This document shows, piece by piece, positions 26,656 to 35,610 of a DNA stretch of 64,000 bases. Within the stretch, counting starts at the first letter, position 1; each line of letters opens with the position of its first letter. This stretch comes from Desulfococcus multivorans. GTDB taxonomy: Bacteria > Desulfobacterota > Desulfobacteria > Desulfobacterales > Desulfococcaceae. A program made the translations under genes and the position numbers. The DNA lies in assembly GCF_001854245.1 (NCBI RefSeq), contig NZ_CP015381.1, forward strand, positions 894,001 to 958,000, read 5' to 3'. A model generated the notes under the pieces. That model saw nothing but the letters and a program-made list of their open reading frames with translations, made no database searches and was not told the DNA's origin.

Positions 26656-28302
26656 TCAGGAAGCCTTTGGCTCCCTTACGGCATCCCGAACCTGGATCCT
26701 GCGACCGTCCAGAACGACGTTTTCAAAGGCATCCCGGATTTTTTTCGCAGCGCTCCGCTCCACTTCAAAGAACGAAAATTCGCGTTTCAGATCGACGGCG
26801 CCGATCATATTTATGCCGATCCCGGTTTTCGAAGCGATGAGACGCGCGACGGCCTTTGCGTTGATCTTGTCCAGACGGCCGATATTGATGAAGAACCGTC
26901 GCGTTTTTCTGAGCGTCGTTCGGTTTTTCGGAGCAGGGGTTTTTGATCCGGCGGTCTTTCCGGCACCCAAACCCTTGACGTTCACATGGATATCCTCTGC
27001 CGTCCGGTAGTAGGCGTTGAACCGGTCGAACTCCGCGAACAGGAATCGCTTGATCAACTCTTCCTTGTCAAAGGGTGCCAGTGCGGTCAATATGGCGGGC
27101 AGATGGGCATCGATGTCCGTTTTGTCCACCTCCGTTCGGACGATTTTTCCAATCAGCCCCAACAGCCGTTTTTCGCAGATCGCCCGGCCGTCCGGCATTT
27201 TCGAAAAGGTGAACCGGATATTCCGCCGGGCCTCCAGCTCGCGAATTCTGCGTATTTCCCTGGTGTTGACAAGAGCGATGGATTCCCCGGCCTTTCCCGC
27301 ACGGGCGGTTCTCCCACTGCGATGGGTGTAGATTTCCATCTCATCCGGCAGGCGGTAGTGAATGATATGGCTGATCTCCTCCACGTCCAGCCCCCGGGCC
27401 GCCACATCCGTTGCAACAAGAATCCGAACCGCACCCTGCCGAAATTTTCTCATGACGCCGTCGCGCTGGGTTTGGGACAAATCGCCGTGAAGCGTGTCGG
27501 CCGGATGTCCGTCCTGTATGAGTGCATCGGCTACGGCCTGGGTCTCCATTCGGGTCCGACAGAAGACGAGGGCGAAGATGTCCGGGTTGAAGTCGATGAT
27601 TCGCTTGAGGCCCTCATACCGGTGCCGTTCATGGATGACATAACAGGTATGGCGAAGGCCCTTCGGGCTCTGTTTCCGGCCGCCGACCCGCACCTCCGTC
27701 GGATTGGTCAGGTATGTTCGTGCGATGGCGGCGACGCCGTCTGCCATGGTAGCGGAAAAGAGCCAGATATTTCGATCCCCGGGCATCTGCTTGAGGATAC
27801 GGTCGATATCCTCTTTGAAGCCCATGTTGAGCATTTCATCGGCTTCATCGAGAACCGCGCAGGAGACGTGGGACAGGGACAAGGCTTTGCGGTCGAGGAG
27901 ATCCATGAGTCGCCCCGGTGTCGCTACGATGATCTGGGGGCCTTTTCTGAGCAGCCGAATCTGGTTGGAGACGGCGGCTCCGCCGTAAACGGCGATGATA
28001 CGGATTTCCCTCAGATGCCGTGCATAATGTTTCAGATCTTCCGTAATCTGCAGACACAGTTCTCTTGTCGGACAGATCACAATGCCTTGGGGTCGGGTAT
28101 CGGCGGGATGGATTCGTTGAATCAGCGGCAGTCCGAAGGCACCGGTTTTACCGGTACCCGTTTCAGCCAGCCCCACAAAGTCCTTTTCTCCTGACAGGAG
28201 TGCGGGTATCGCGCGTTGTTGTATCGCCGTAGGCATTGTAAACCCCATATCGGCGACGGCTTCGAGAAGTGCCGCATTCAGCCCTAATTCGCTAAAATTC
28301 AT
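26656..28302 (-). CDS. DEAD-box RNA helicase with C-terminal RNA-binding domain
   Basis: 548 residues. Helicase motifs in order: Q motif near the N-terminus, A-E-T-G-T-G-K-T (Walker A), D-E-A-D, S-A-T, and H-R-S-G-R-T-A-R-A-G. The last 80 or so residues form a DbpA/CsdA-type RNA-binding fold (N-I-G-R-L-D-K-I-N...D-L-K-R-E-F-S-F-F-E-V). Likely roles are ribosome assembly and mRNA unwinding at low temperature. The gene converges with hisHF (18 bases between stops). About 100-125 bases upstream lie a strong minus-strand terminator and, behind it, a promoter, so its mRNA leader may be subject to attenuation. Confidence 0.9.
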   Translation of the reverse strand: MNFSELGLNAALLEAVADMGFTMPTAIQQRAIPALLSGEKDFVGLAETGTGKTGAFGLPLIQRIHPADTRPQGIVICPTRELCLQITEDLKHYARHLREIRIIAVYGGAAVSNQIRLLRKGPQIIVATPGRLMDLLDRKALSLSHVSCAVLDEADEMLNMGFKEDIDRILKQMPGDRNIWLFSATMADGVAAIARTYLTNPTEVRVGGRKQSPKGLRHTCYVIHERHRYEGLKRIIDFNPDIFALVFCRTRMETQAVADALIQDGHPADTLHGDLSQTQRDGVMRKFRQGAVRILVATDVAARGLDVEEISHIIHYRLPDEMEIYTHRSGRTARAGKAGESIALVNTREIRRIRELEARRNIRFTFSKMPDGRAICEKRLLGLIGKIVRTEVDKTDIDAHLPAILTALAPFDKEELIKRFLFAEFDRFNAYYRTAEDIHVNVKGLGAGKTAGSKTPAPKNRTTLRKTRRFFINIGRLDKINAKAVARLIASKTGIGINMIGAVDLKREFSFFEVERSAAKKIRDAFENVVLDGRRIQVRDAVREPKAS

Positions 28303-28364
28303 TTGATTGTTCTTTCTTGAAAATATGCGCCGGAAATTGACGCAAGCGGTGATTCCGGCTGCGG

Positions 28365-28403
28365 TTTTTTTATGACGCAGCCCAAGGCTGCGTCATAAAA
28401 AAA
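28365..28403. repeat. Perfect 18-bp-arm palindrome upstream of the DEAD-box gene
   Basis: Seven T, then ATGACGCAGCC, a 3-base centre, then the exact complement ending in seven A (arms 28365-28382 and 28386-28403). Its A-tract doubles as the T-tract of the minus-strand terminator next to it. Confidence 0.75.
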
Positions 28404-28427
28404 GCCGTCCGGTGTGATCCGGACGGC
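28397..28427 (-). terminator. Strong minus-strand terminator
   Basis: Stem GCCGTCCGG (28404-28412) with CCGGACGGC (28419-28427), loop 6 bases. Read on the minus strand it is followed by seven T. No protein gene on that strand ends upstream of it, which points to a small RNA or a leader. Confidence 0.85.
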
Positions 28428-28512
28428 ATCTCGTTCACTGGTGTCGGCGCCGGTGTTTCCAGTGGTATGGTGCCGAAAATATATTGAGCGATCACCGGCT
28501 GTTTATCTGAAT
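28397..28512 (-). ncRNA. Candidate small RNA or attenuated leader
   Basis: A minus-strand promoter at 28519-28547 and a terminator at 28397-28427 define a transcript of about 115 bases without a meaningful reading frame. Inside it CACTGG and CCAGTG can pair, and CCGGTG can alternatively pair with CACCGG, so two exclusive folds are possible. It does not match an RNA family I recognise. It may be a free small RNA, or the leader of the DEAD-box helicase mRNA that begins 95 bases further on, controlled by premature termination. Confidence 0.55.
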
Positions 28513-28518
28513 TGGATA

Positions 28519-28547
28519 CTTATATCTTTTCCATTCCGATTTTTCAA
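28519..28547 (-). promoter_or_regulatory. Sigma-70-like promoter of the candidate small RNA
   Basis: On the minus strand TTGAAA (28542-28547) and TATAAG (28519-28524) are separated by exactly 17 bases in AT-rich DNA. Confidence 0.6.
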
Positions 28548-28617
28548 GTGCTTAAAAATGGAATTTCGAATCTGTTGGCATTTCCATGATTTTTCTGTTA
28601 ATTTTGTTTCTTTTATT

Positions 28618-28702
28618 ACGCGACTTTCGACTTTCACAGGCCGTATCTATCCGGTCACCATCTTGAAAGTCGGCACAGGCCTGTGAAAGTCGAAAGTCGC
28701 GT
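28618..28702. repeat. Dyad element copy 2, extended 25-bp arms
   Basis: Perfect arms at 28618-28642 and 28678-28702 contain the family motif CGACTTTCGACTTTCACAGG and its complement. The inner part (GTATCTATCCGGTCACCATC) matches copy 1 with one or two changes and contains a further partial arm, TGAAAGTCGG. On the plus strand the element is followed by T6, so it could also act as a terminator-like structure. It lies between the small-RNA promoter and the gene at 28772. Confidence 0.75.
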
Positions 28703-28771
28703 TTTTTATGTGTACTCAAACGGCATTGCAGGTGAGCATTTGGAATGCCGTTGAACAGGAGATATGACACC

Positions 28772-29830
28772 ATGAGCGACGCGTTCACCCGATTGGCCCG
28801 GCATTTGGACAGCCTTCCGGCAGGTTTTCCGGCGACGGAATCCGGGGTTGAAATTCGAATTCTGAAACGACTGTTTTCGGAGGAGGAGGCGGAGATTGCC
28901 GCCCAGCTGATCATGATGCCGGAGCCGGTGGAAGGTATTGCGCGGCGAACCGGCAGGGATGAGACCCGGCTGGCCGACATGCTCGAGCGCATGTCCAGGA
29001 AAGGGTTGATTTTCCGGTCAACCAGGAACGGACGGAAATACTACATGGCCGCCCAGTTCGTGGTCGGCATCTGGGAGTATCACCTCAACGATCTCGATGA
29101 GAACCTGATCCGGGATGTCAACGAATACCTTCCGGTCCTCATGGAAAAACAATGGGTGAAGCAGGAGACGAAGCAGCTCAGGGTGGTTCCCATTGCCGGG
29201 AGCATCTCGGCCGGAATCTCCGTGATGCCCTATGAGGCGGCCGAAGAGATCATCGCACGCCAGTCCAGGATTGTGGTTTCGCCCTGCATCTGTCGGCGGG
29301 AGCACGAAATGCTGGGTAAAGGGTGCGGCAAGCCTATGGAGGTCTGTCTCTCGTTCGGATCGGCGGCTGCTTTCTACGAGGAAAACGGTTTGGGGCGGGC
29401 CATTTCCATAGAGGAGGCTTTGGCGGTTCTCAAGACCGGCTTGGCGGCCGGGTTGGTGCTGCAGCCGGGGAATGCCCAGAAGCCGGCCAACATCTGCATG
29501 TGTTGCGGATGTTGCTGCCAGGTGCTGAAAAACCTGAAAACCCTGGATAGTCCCGCCAAAGCGGTTCACACCAATTATTTTGCCGTGGTGGCGTCCGATA
29601 AGTGCGTTGCCTGCGAATCCTGCGTATCGGCATGCCAGATGGATGCGATCACGGTGAACGATACGGCGACGGTCAACCGCAACCGATGCATCGGATGCGG
29701 ACTCTGTGTGCCGGCGTGTCCCGAGGCGGCCGTCTCGCTCTTGCAGAAGGACGCCGCGGAGCGGTATGTTCCCCCGCGGAATGTTTTCGAGACCTATATG
29801 AACATGGCGCGCCAGCGGGGCAAGATCTAA
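28772..29830 (+). CDS. Winged-helix and 2x[4Fe-4S] ferredoxin domain protein
   Basis: 352 residues. The N-terminal 95 residues look like a winged-helix fold (I-A-A-Q-L-I-M-M-P-E-P-V-E-G-I-A-R-R-T-G). The middle has a Cys-rich region: C-I-C-R-R-E near 172, a Cys near 192, then C-M-C-C-G-C-C-C near 240. The C-terminus holds two ferredoxin motifs (C-V-A-C-E-S-C...C and C-I-G-C-G-L-C...C-P). Such proteins are common in sulfate reducers and are annotated as 4Fe-4S proteins; the role may be electron transfer or redox-responsive control. CAGGAGA precedes the start. The stop overlaps the convergent AsmA stop by 3 bases. Confidence 0.85.
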   Translation: MSDAFTRLARHLDSLPAGFPATESGVEIRILKRLFSEEEAEIAAQLIMMPEPVEGIARRTGRDETRLADMLERMSRKGLIFRSTRNGRKYYMAAQFVVGIWEYHLNDLDENLIRDVNEYLPVLMEKQWVKQETKQLRVVPIAGSISAGISVMPYEAAEEIIARQSRIVVSPCICRREHEMLGKGCGKPMEVCLSFGSAAAFYEENGLGRAISIEEALAVLKTGLAAGLVLQPGNAQKPANICMCCGCCCQVLKNLKTLDSPAKAVHTNYFAVVASDKCVACESCVSACQMDAITVNDTATVNRNRCIGCGLCVPACPEAAVSLLQKDAAERYVPPRNVFETYMNMARQRGKI

Positions 29831-31851
29831 CGATTCCGGAAAATATTCAGAATCGATTCGCCCGCATCCTCGATCTTTTCTTTCAGGGGCTCAACAGCCT
29901 TCAGTACCGAAGAGGGGCTTACCGGTGAAGCCGTCATCCGAAGGCAGGGATTCTCCCTCATGTCCTCGCTCTCCAGAAGGGCTTCCATGGCCAGAATGGT
30001 TCCGGCCATGGCCGGACCGCTCAGCGCCTTGACCAGAAGCGTCGCGCCGGCGACGGGATCGATGCCGAGGGTCGGGCGGGCCAGGGTTCCGGTCAGCCTG
30101 AAGATACGGGTCAACTGCCCCATGGTGAACCGGATGACGTCGGTGCCCCGGGTGGGCTCCGTGCTGATCGAGAGGTCGAGCCGTTCCGTTTTGAGGTTGA
30201 TGTCGCCGGTGCCGAAAACGGCCGTTTCAGGCGTCTTGATGACCAGCGGGGATACGTCGACGACACCGTTGGTGATGTCGAGCCGGCCGAAAAGGCACTG
30301 GATTTCCGCCCTGCCTCCCGAGGGGATGCCCAGCAGGGTGAAAATCTTATCGACGAGGGCGGCGGTGAAATCGAGGGAGATGAGCTGGAGATACTGTCGG
30401 CTGATAAAGCCCTTTTGAAGGGCGAAGACAATCTTGCCGTTCAAGCTTCCCATCACCTCGGCAATGGATGTTCCCCGCCCCCTCAGATTCACCTCCAGAT
30501 TTCCCATGCCGGTGACGGCGTTTTGGATATCCAGGGCCTCAAACATCTTTCCAAGATTCAGTCGTTTGACCTGAAGTGTGCCTGACATGGTGGGTGTCCC
30601 GGCTGCTGTATTGATTTCCAGTGCCGCAGTGAGTGTGGATCCGCCTACCGTCGCAGAGAGCGGCTTCATTCCGAGACGTCCGTTCTCGAGTCGAATATTC
30701 CCGCCCAGGTTCGTGAAGGCGGCTTCTTTCGTGAGAAGGGCGGCCAGATGGAATTCGACGTCGGCATCCAGTTGCTTGAGCGTATAGAAAGGAAGCGGCA
30801 CCGTCGAGAAAATCCGCTCTCCCGAGGATGGCTGTTTCGGGGCCGACGGCGATGTCCCGATCCCGGCAATGAAAGTGATGGGACGAAGATCGAGTTTGTT
30901 GGAGGAGATCGTCGCTGTCAGCCGGGGGCGCTTGTCCGAAAGCGTCAGTGTACCGGACAGATGCAGGTCGCTTTCTCCAAATACGGCATTCAGATCGGAG
31001 AAGCGGTAGGTCCGGATGTCCGCGATGTTCACATCGGCGTCAACGGCGATCGCACCCATGCCGGGAACGACGCCGGGCTCGCCCGAAACCGTTATGGCGA
31101 GGTCCCCTTCCGTCAATCCCATGACATCCCTGACCGTGCCCTGAACGCCAATGTTCCACCCCTGCGTCTTGGCGGTCAAATCCACCGGCCAGTCGAGGTC
31201 TGCATCGAGAAGACGCCTGAGCCCTCCCACGAAGCCGATGATTTCGAGGGGGTGATCATTGTAGGCCCCTGTCAGCATGATCTTCATCCGGTCGCCTTCA
31301 TGGGTGCGCGACGCCGTCAAAACGGTCACCGCCATGGTATGAGATGTCGACGTCCGGCCGTCGCGATAGGCGATCCGGCCGTTTTGGATATCGATTTTAT
31401 GGAGGCTGGGGAAGGGTAAGGATCCTGAGACGGATTTATCGCCGGCGACCTTATCCGCTTGGACCGGACCGAGGTTGAGAACCCCGTCGCCATCGGTTTC
31501 CAGAAGGATATCCGGGTCGACCAGCAGAAGCCGGGAGACCTCGATCTTACGCCTGAGCAGGGGGATCAGAGAGACCTCGATCTCGAGCCTTTCGATGACG
31601 GCCAGGTCGGGCCGCGATCCCCATTCCGCGTTTTCAAGACGCACCTGTCTTGCAACAAGCCAGGGGTGAAATCCGATTTTCAGGTCAATGTCGCCGGTCA
31701 GCGCCAATCGCCGGCCCGTGGCATTATACACTATTTCCTCGATCTCGGGTTTGAAGTGGTTGACGTCGAAGCGGTTGACGGCAATCCACAGGCAGATGCC
31801 GAGAAGCACCAGGATGACCGCCGCGGTCGCCGTAATTTTTCGCCAGTTCAT
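29827..31851 (-). CDS. AsmA family envelope protein
   Basis: 674 residues with a single N-terminal helix (about 7-26) and a long, beta-rich remainder with the AsmA N-terminal signature (F-K-P-E-I-E-E-I-V-Y-N-A-T-G-R-R-L-A-L-T-G-D). AsmA-like proteins span the periplasm and help move phospholipid to, or assemble, the outer membrane. The start is set at the ATG at 31851 (M-N-W-R-K), directly before the helix. The reading frame extends further to 32004, but that part lies over a dyad repeat and is not expected to be coding. Confidence 0.85.
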   Translation of the reverse strand: MNWRKITATAAVILVLLGICLWIAVNRFDVNHFKPEIEEIVYNATGRRLALTGDIDLKIGFHPWLVARQVRLENAEWGSRPDLAVIERLEIEVSLIPLLRRKIEVSRLLLVDPDILLETDGDGVLNLGPVQADKVAGDKSVSGSLPFPSLHKIDIQNGRIAYRDGRTSTSHTMAVTVLTASRTHEGDRMKIMLTGAYNDHPLEIIGFVGGLRRLLDADLDWPVDLTAKTQGWNIGVQGTVRDVMGLTEGDLAITVSGEPGVVPGMGAIAVDADVNIADIRTYRFSDLNAVFGESDLHLSGTLTLSDKRPRLTATISSNKLDLRPITFIAGIGTSPSAPKQPSSGERIFSTVPLPFYTLKQLDADVEFHLAALLTKEAAFTNLGGNIRLENGRLGMKPLSATVGGSTLTAALEINTAAGTPTMSGTLQVKRLNLGKMFEALDIQNAVTGMGNLEVNLRGRGTSIAEVMGSLNGKIVFALQKGFISRQYLQLISLDFTAALVDKIFTLLGIPSGGRAEIQCLFGRLDITNGVVDVSPLVIKTPETAVFGTGDINLKTERLDLSISTEPTRGTDVIRFTMGQLTRIFRLTGTLARPTLGIDPVAGATLLVKALSGPAMAGTILAMEALLESEDMRENPCLRMTASPVSPSSVLKAVEPLKEKIEDAGESILNIFRNR

Positions 31852-31969
31852 TTTTCTCCAGCCTTCGCAAAAAGTTTCTACCCCAACCCGACTTTCGAAA
31901 GCCGATGCCGCCCAGGGGCGGCTCAAGATCCCCACCAGGCGCACCCCAAGCGATGTCCCTGATGCAACG

Positions 31970-32017
31970 GCGCGGGCCGTATCCTCCCGGCACCGGCCTG
32001 TCAAAGTCGAAAGTTGA
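31970..32017. repeat. Dyad element copy 3 (half element)
   Basis: 48 bases that match copy 5 (50776-50823, opposite orientation) at all but about two positions, ending in AAAGTCGAAAGTTGA. The second arm is not visible, so this is a one-armed copy or remnant. It lies between asmA and groES. Confidence 0.7.
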
Positions 32018-32169
32018 GTGACTTGTTATTTCAACATAAGCATTTAAGGTGAAATTCCCAATGGATGCGTTCAGGAAGGATCCATCGTGTCGCAGCGTAC
32101 GCTTGTTGACAAATTTATCTATTTGATATCCATAAACAAAATATTTGTAAAAAATTTTGTCGAATGCTC

Positions 32170-32197
32170 TTGACAAGGCCTTTCCCTCGCTTAATGT
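32170..32197 (+). promoter_or_regulatory. Candidate promoter for groESL
   Basis: TTGACA at 32170-32175 and TAATGT at 32192-32197, spacing 16, about 175 bases before groES. No CIRCE inverted repeat (TTAGCACTC and its complement) was found between 32018 and 32370, so HrcA control is not indicated. The rest of the stretch shows nothing else clear. Confidence 0.4.
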
Positions 32198-32370
32198 TTA
32201 TGGCCAAAATAAAAGGCTTTCGGTCCGGGTTTAAATTGTTTCCCGGAGGTTGCCCAACGGGTTGCCCGCTGCCGAGAAAATGCGGCGGTGACAGGCTGCA
32301 TGATGATTTCGGGAATTTGAGATATTTTAGAATGCTTTCATTATGATATCTACGGAGGTAAACAGGCGAG

Positions 32371-32658
32371 ATGAAGGTCAGACCGTTGAACGACAGGGTT
32401 TTGGTAAAAAGGGTTGAGGCCGAGCAGAAAACCGTCGGTGGGATCATCATCCCGGACACGGCCAAGGAGAAACCTCAGGAGGGAGAGATTGTGGCGGTGG
32501 GACCGGGCCGGCTGAACGATGACGGCACCCGAACGGCGCTTGATGTCAAGGTTGGGGATCGAGTGCTGTTCTCGAAGTATGCCGGAACCGAAATCAGGAC
32601 GGGGGGAGAAGAGCAGATCTTCATGCGCGAGAGTGACATTCTGGCCGTGTTCGAATAA
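32371..32658 (+). CDS. groES: Co-chaperonin GroES
   Basis: 95 residues, the normal GroES length. It has the expected start ([14 protein letters not shown]), the mobile loop containing [12 protein letters not shown], and the roof/closing segment Y-A-G-T-E-I. It forms the lid of the GroEL folding chamber in the cytoplasm. CGGAGG lies upstream of the ATG. groEL follows after 21 bases. Confidence 0.97.
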   Translation: MKVRPLNDRVLVKRVEAEQKTVGGIIIPDTAKEKPQEGEIVAVGPGRLNDDGTRTALDVKVGDRVLFSKYAGTEIRTGGEEQIFMRESDILAVFE

Positions 32659-34311
<1,653 letters not shown>

Positions 34312-34365
34312 CGGCGTCCGGCCGGGACGACTCGGCCACAGCCCCATAAGGTTATTTCAGATACG

Positions 34366-34418
34366 AAGGGGTGGAGCAGGGTTCTCGGGTGATGGAACCG
34401 CTTCACCCCTTATGTTTT
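34366..34418 (+). terminator. Probable terminator after groEL
   Basis: AAGGGGTG (34366-34373) pairs with CACCCCTT (34404-34411), with further imperfect pairing inside (GGTTC with GAACC) and TTTT shortly after. A 14-bp palindrome, GCCGCGATCGCGGC, follows at 34425-34438. Confidence 0.5.
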
Positions 34419-34541
34419 CAGCGTGCCGCGATCGCGGCTGCGGCCCCGTCGCTCGCGGTATTGCGGGTTTGCGGTATGGGGCGCTGGCAGGCGGGGGTGG
34501 TTGACAGTAGAACCCCGATATGAGAGAGACGTGAGGAATAT

Positions 34542-34940
34542 ATGAAACTGTTGAAGCGTATTTTGGGCATTTGCGAAACCCCGCAGCCTTTCGATGCGGG
34601 CGGATGGTCCTATGGAGAGGGAACTCTCACGGTCCGACTGGCGCGGATGCCGGAATTGCGCCGTCGGGGAGGCGCGGTGCGCCTGGAGGGCGGGGGGCTT
34701 CCCCGAAGAATCCTGGTGATTCACGGCACCGACGGCGCGTTCCACGCCTTTTCCAATCGATGCACCCACATGGGGCGGCGGCTGGATCCTCTGCCTGGGG
34801 AAGACCGCCTCGAATGCTGCAGTGTTTCCAAATCCACATTCACTTATGCCGGCGAACCCGTTTCGGGCGCCGCTAAAACACCCATCGAGACGTTTTCCGT
34901 TACGACGGAAGGCGATGCATTACGAATCGCAATCGGTTAA
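34542..34940 (+). CDS. Rieske-like protein with degenerate cluster motif
   Basis: 132 residues. The segment around C74-T-H76 and the following L-E-C-C-S-V-S-K-S-T-F aligns with a Rieske [2Fe-2S] fold, in which the motif is C-x-H ... C-x2-H. Here the second half reads C92-C93-S94-V95, so the second His ligand is missing. Either the cluster is lost or an altered ligand set is used. No signal peptide, so cytoplasmic. It stands between groEL and the TerD-type gene. The site before the ATG at 34542 is weak. Coding status is good, function open. Confidence 0.7.
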   Translation: MKLLKRILGICETPQPFDAGGWSYGEGTLTVRLARMPELRRRGGAVRLEGGGLPRRILVIHGTDGAFHAFSNRCTHMGRRLDPLPGEDRLECCSVSKSTFTYAGEPVSGAAKTPIETFSVTTEGDALRIAIG

Positions 34941-34995
34941 GGACCGGGTCGGCATCTCGGATGCCGACTTATCGACGTAAACAAAGGAGATGAAC

Positions 34996-35529
34996 ATGGA
35001 ATTGAAACAGAAAGGCAGTGAGGCCAATGTCGGCGGATTCAAACAACTCATGGTCGCCATGCGGTGGACCACCGCCGCCGATTTCGATCTGGCTGCAGCT
35101 TATGAAACCAAGGAGGGCAAACAGGGGCTGGTCTATTTCGGCGAAAAAGGTGACCTGAACGCGTTCCCCTTCATGCAGTTGAGCGGAGACGAGGGCGTCG
35201 GCGACAAGGGCGGCAAAAACGAAGAGGTCATGCGAATCACCAAGCTGGATGACATGAAGTATGTCTGGCTCATGTGCTGGGACTACGGCCGGGTGAAAGA
35301 CGGATCCGCCGCCCGGTTCAAGGACAGCGACGTCACCCTCTCGCTCCTGGACGATACGGGCACGTCCCATGACGTAACCCTCGACACCGGCGACATGGGA
35401 AATGTGGCCGTTATCGCGACCATCGACAACACCAGCCCCATTGGCGCCAGGCTGATCAACACCAGCAAGGCGGGAACGCTCAAGGGTTTGAAAAAGCTTC
35501 AGGATCTCATAGATATTATCAACGAATAA
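34996..35529 (+). CDS. TerD-family stress protein
   Basis: 177 residues. The sequence shows the TerD pattern: a D-F-D-L-A-A segment near 30, and an acidic metal-binding stretch (L-S-G-D-E-G-V-G-D-K-G-G-K-N-E-E) near 65-80. TerD-like proteins bind calcium and are linked to tellurite resistance, stress and phage tolerance; their molecular role is unsettled. The ATG at 34996 has AGGAG six bases away, better than the ATG at 34990. It converges on the helicase-PLD gene (82 bases between stops). Confidence 0.78.
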   Translation: MELKQKGSEANVGGFKQLMVAMRWTTAADFDLAAAYETKEGKQGLVYFGEKGDLNAFPFMQLSGDEGVGDKGGKNEEVMRITKLDDMKYVWLMCWDYGRVKDGSAARFKDSDVTLSLLDDTGTSHDVTLDTGDMGNVAVIATIDNTSPIGARLINTSKAGTLKGLKKLQDLIDIINE

Positions 35530-35610
35530 TCCGAAAGGCGGAGAGCATCCGGTTCCGGAGACGCTCTCCCGCCCGAATTCTGGCGTCGACCGGCATCGAC
35601 GGTCGACGCT

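Noticed and set aside
31852-32004. N-terminal extension of the AsmA frame
   Set aside because: It runs through the dyad repeat copy 3 and places 51 residues before the membrane helix; the ATG at 31851 is the natural start.
32018-32370. CIRCE operator before groESL
   Set aside because: The TTAGCACTC inverted repeat was looked for and not found.
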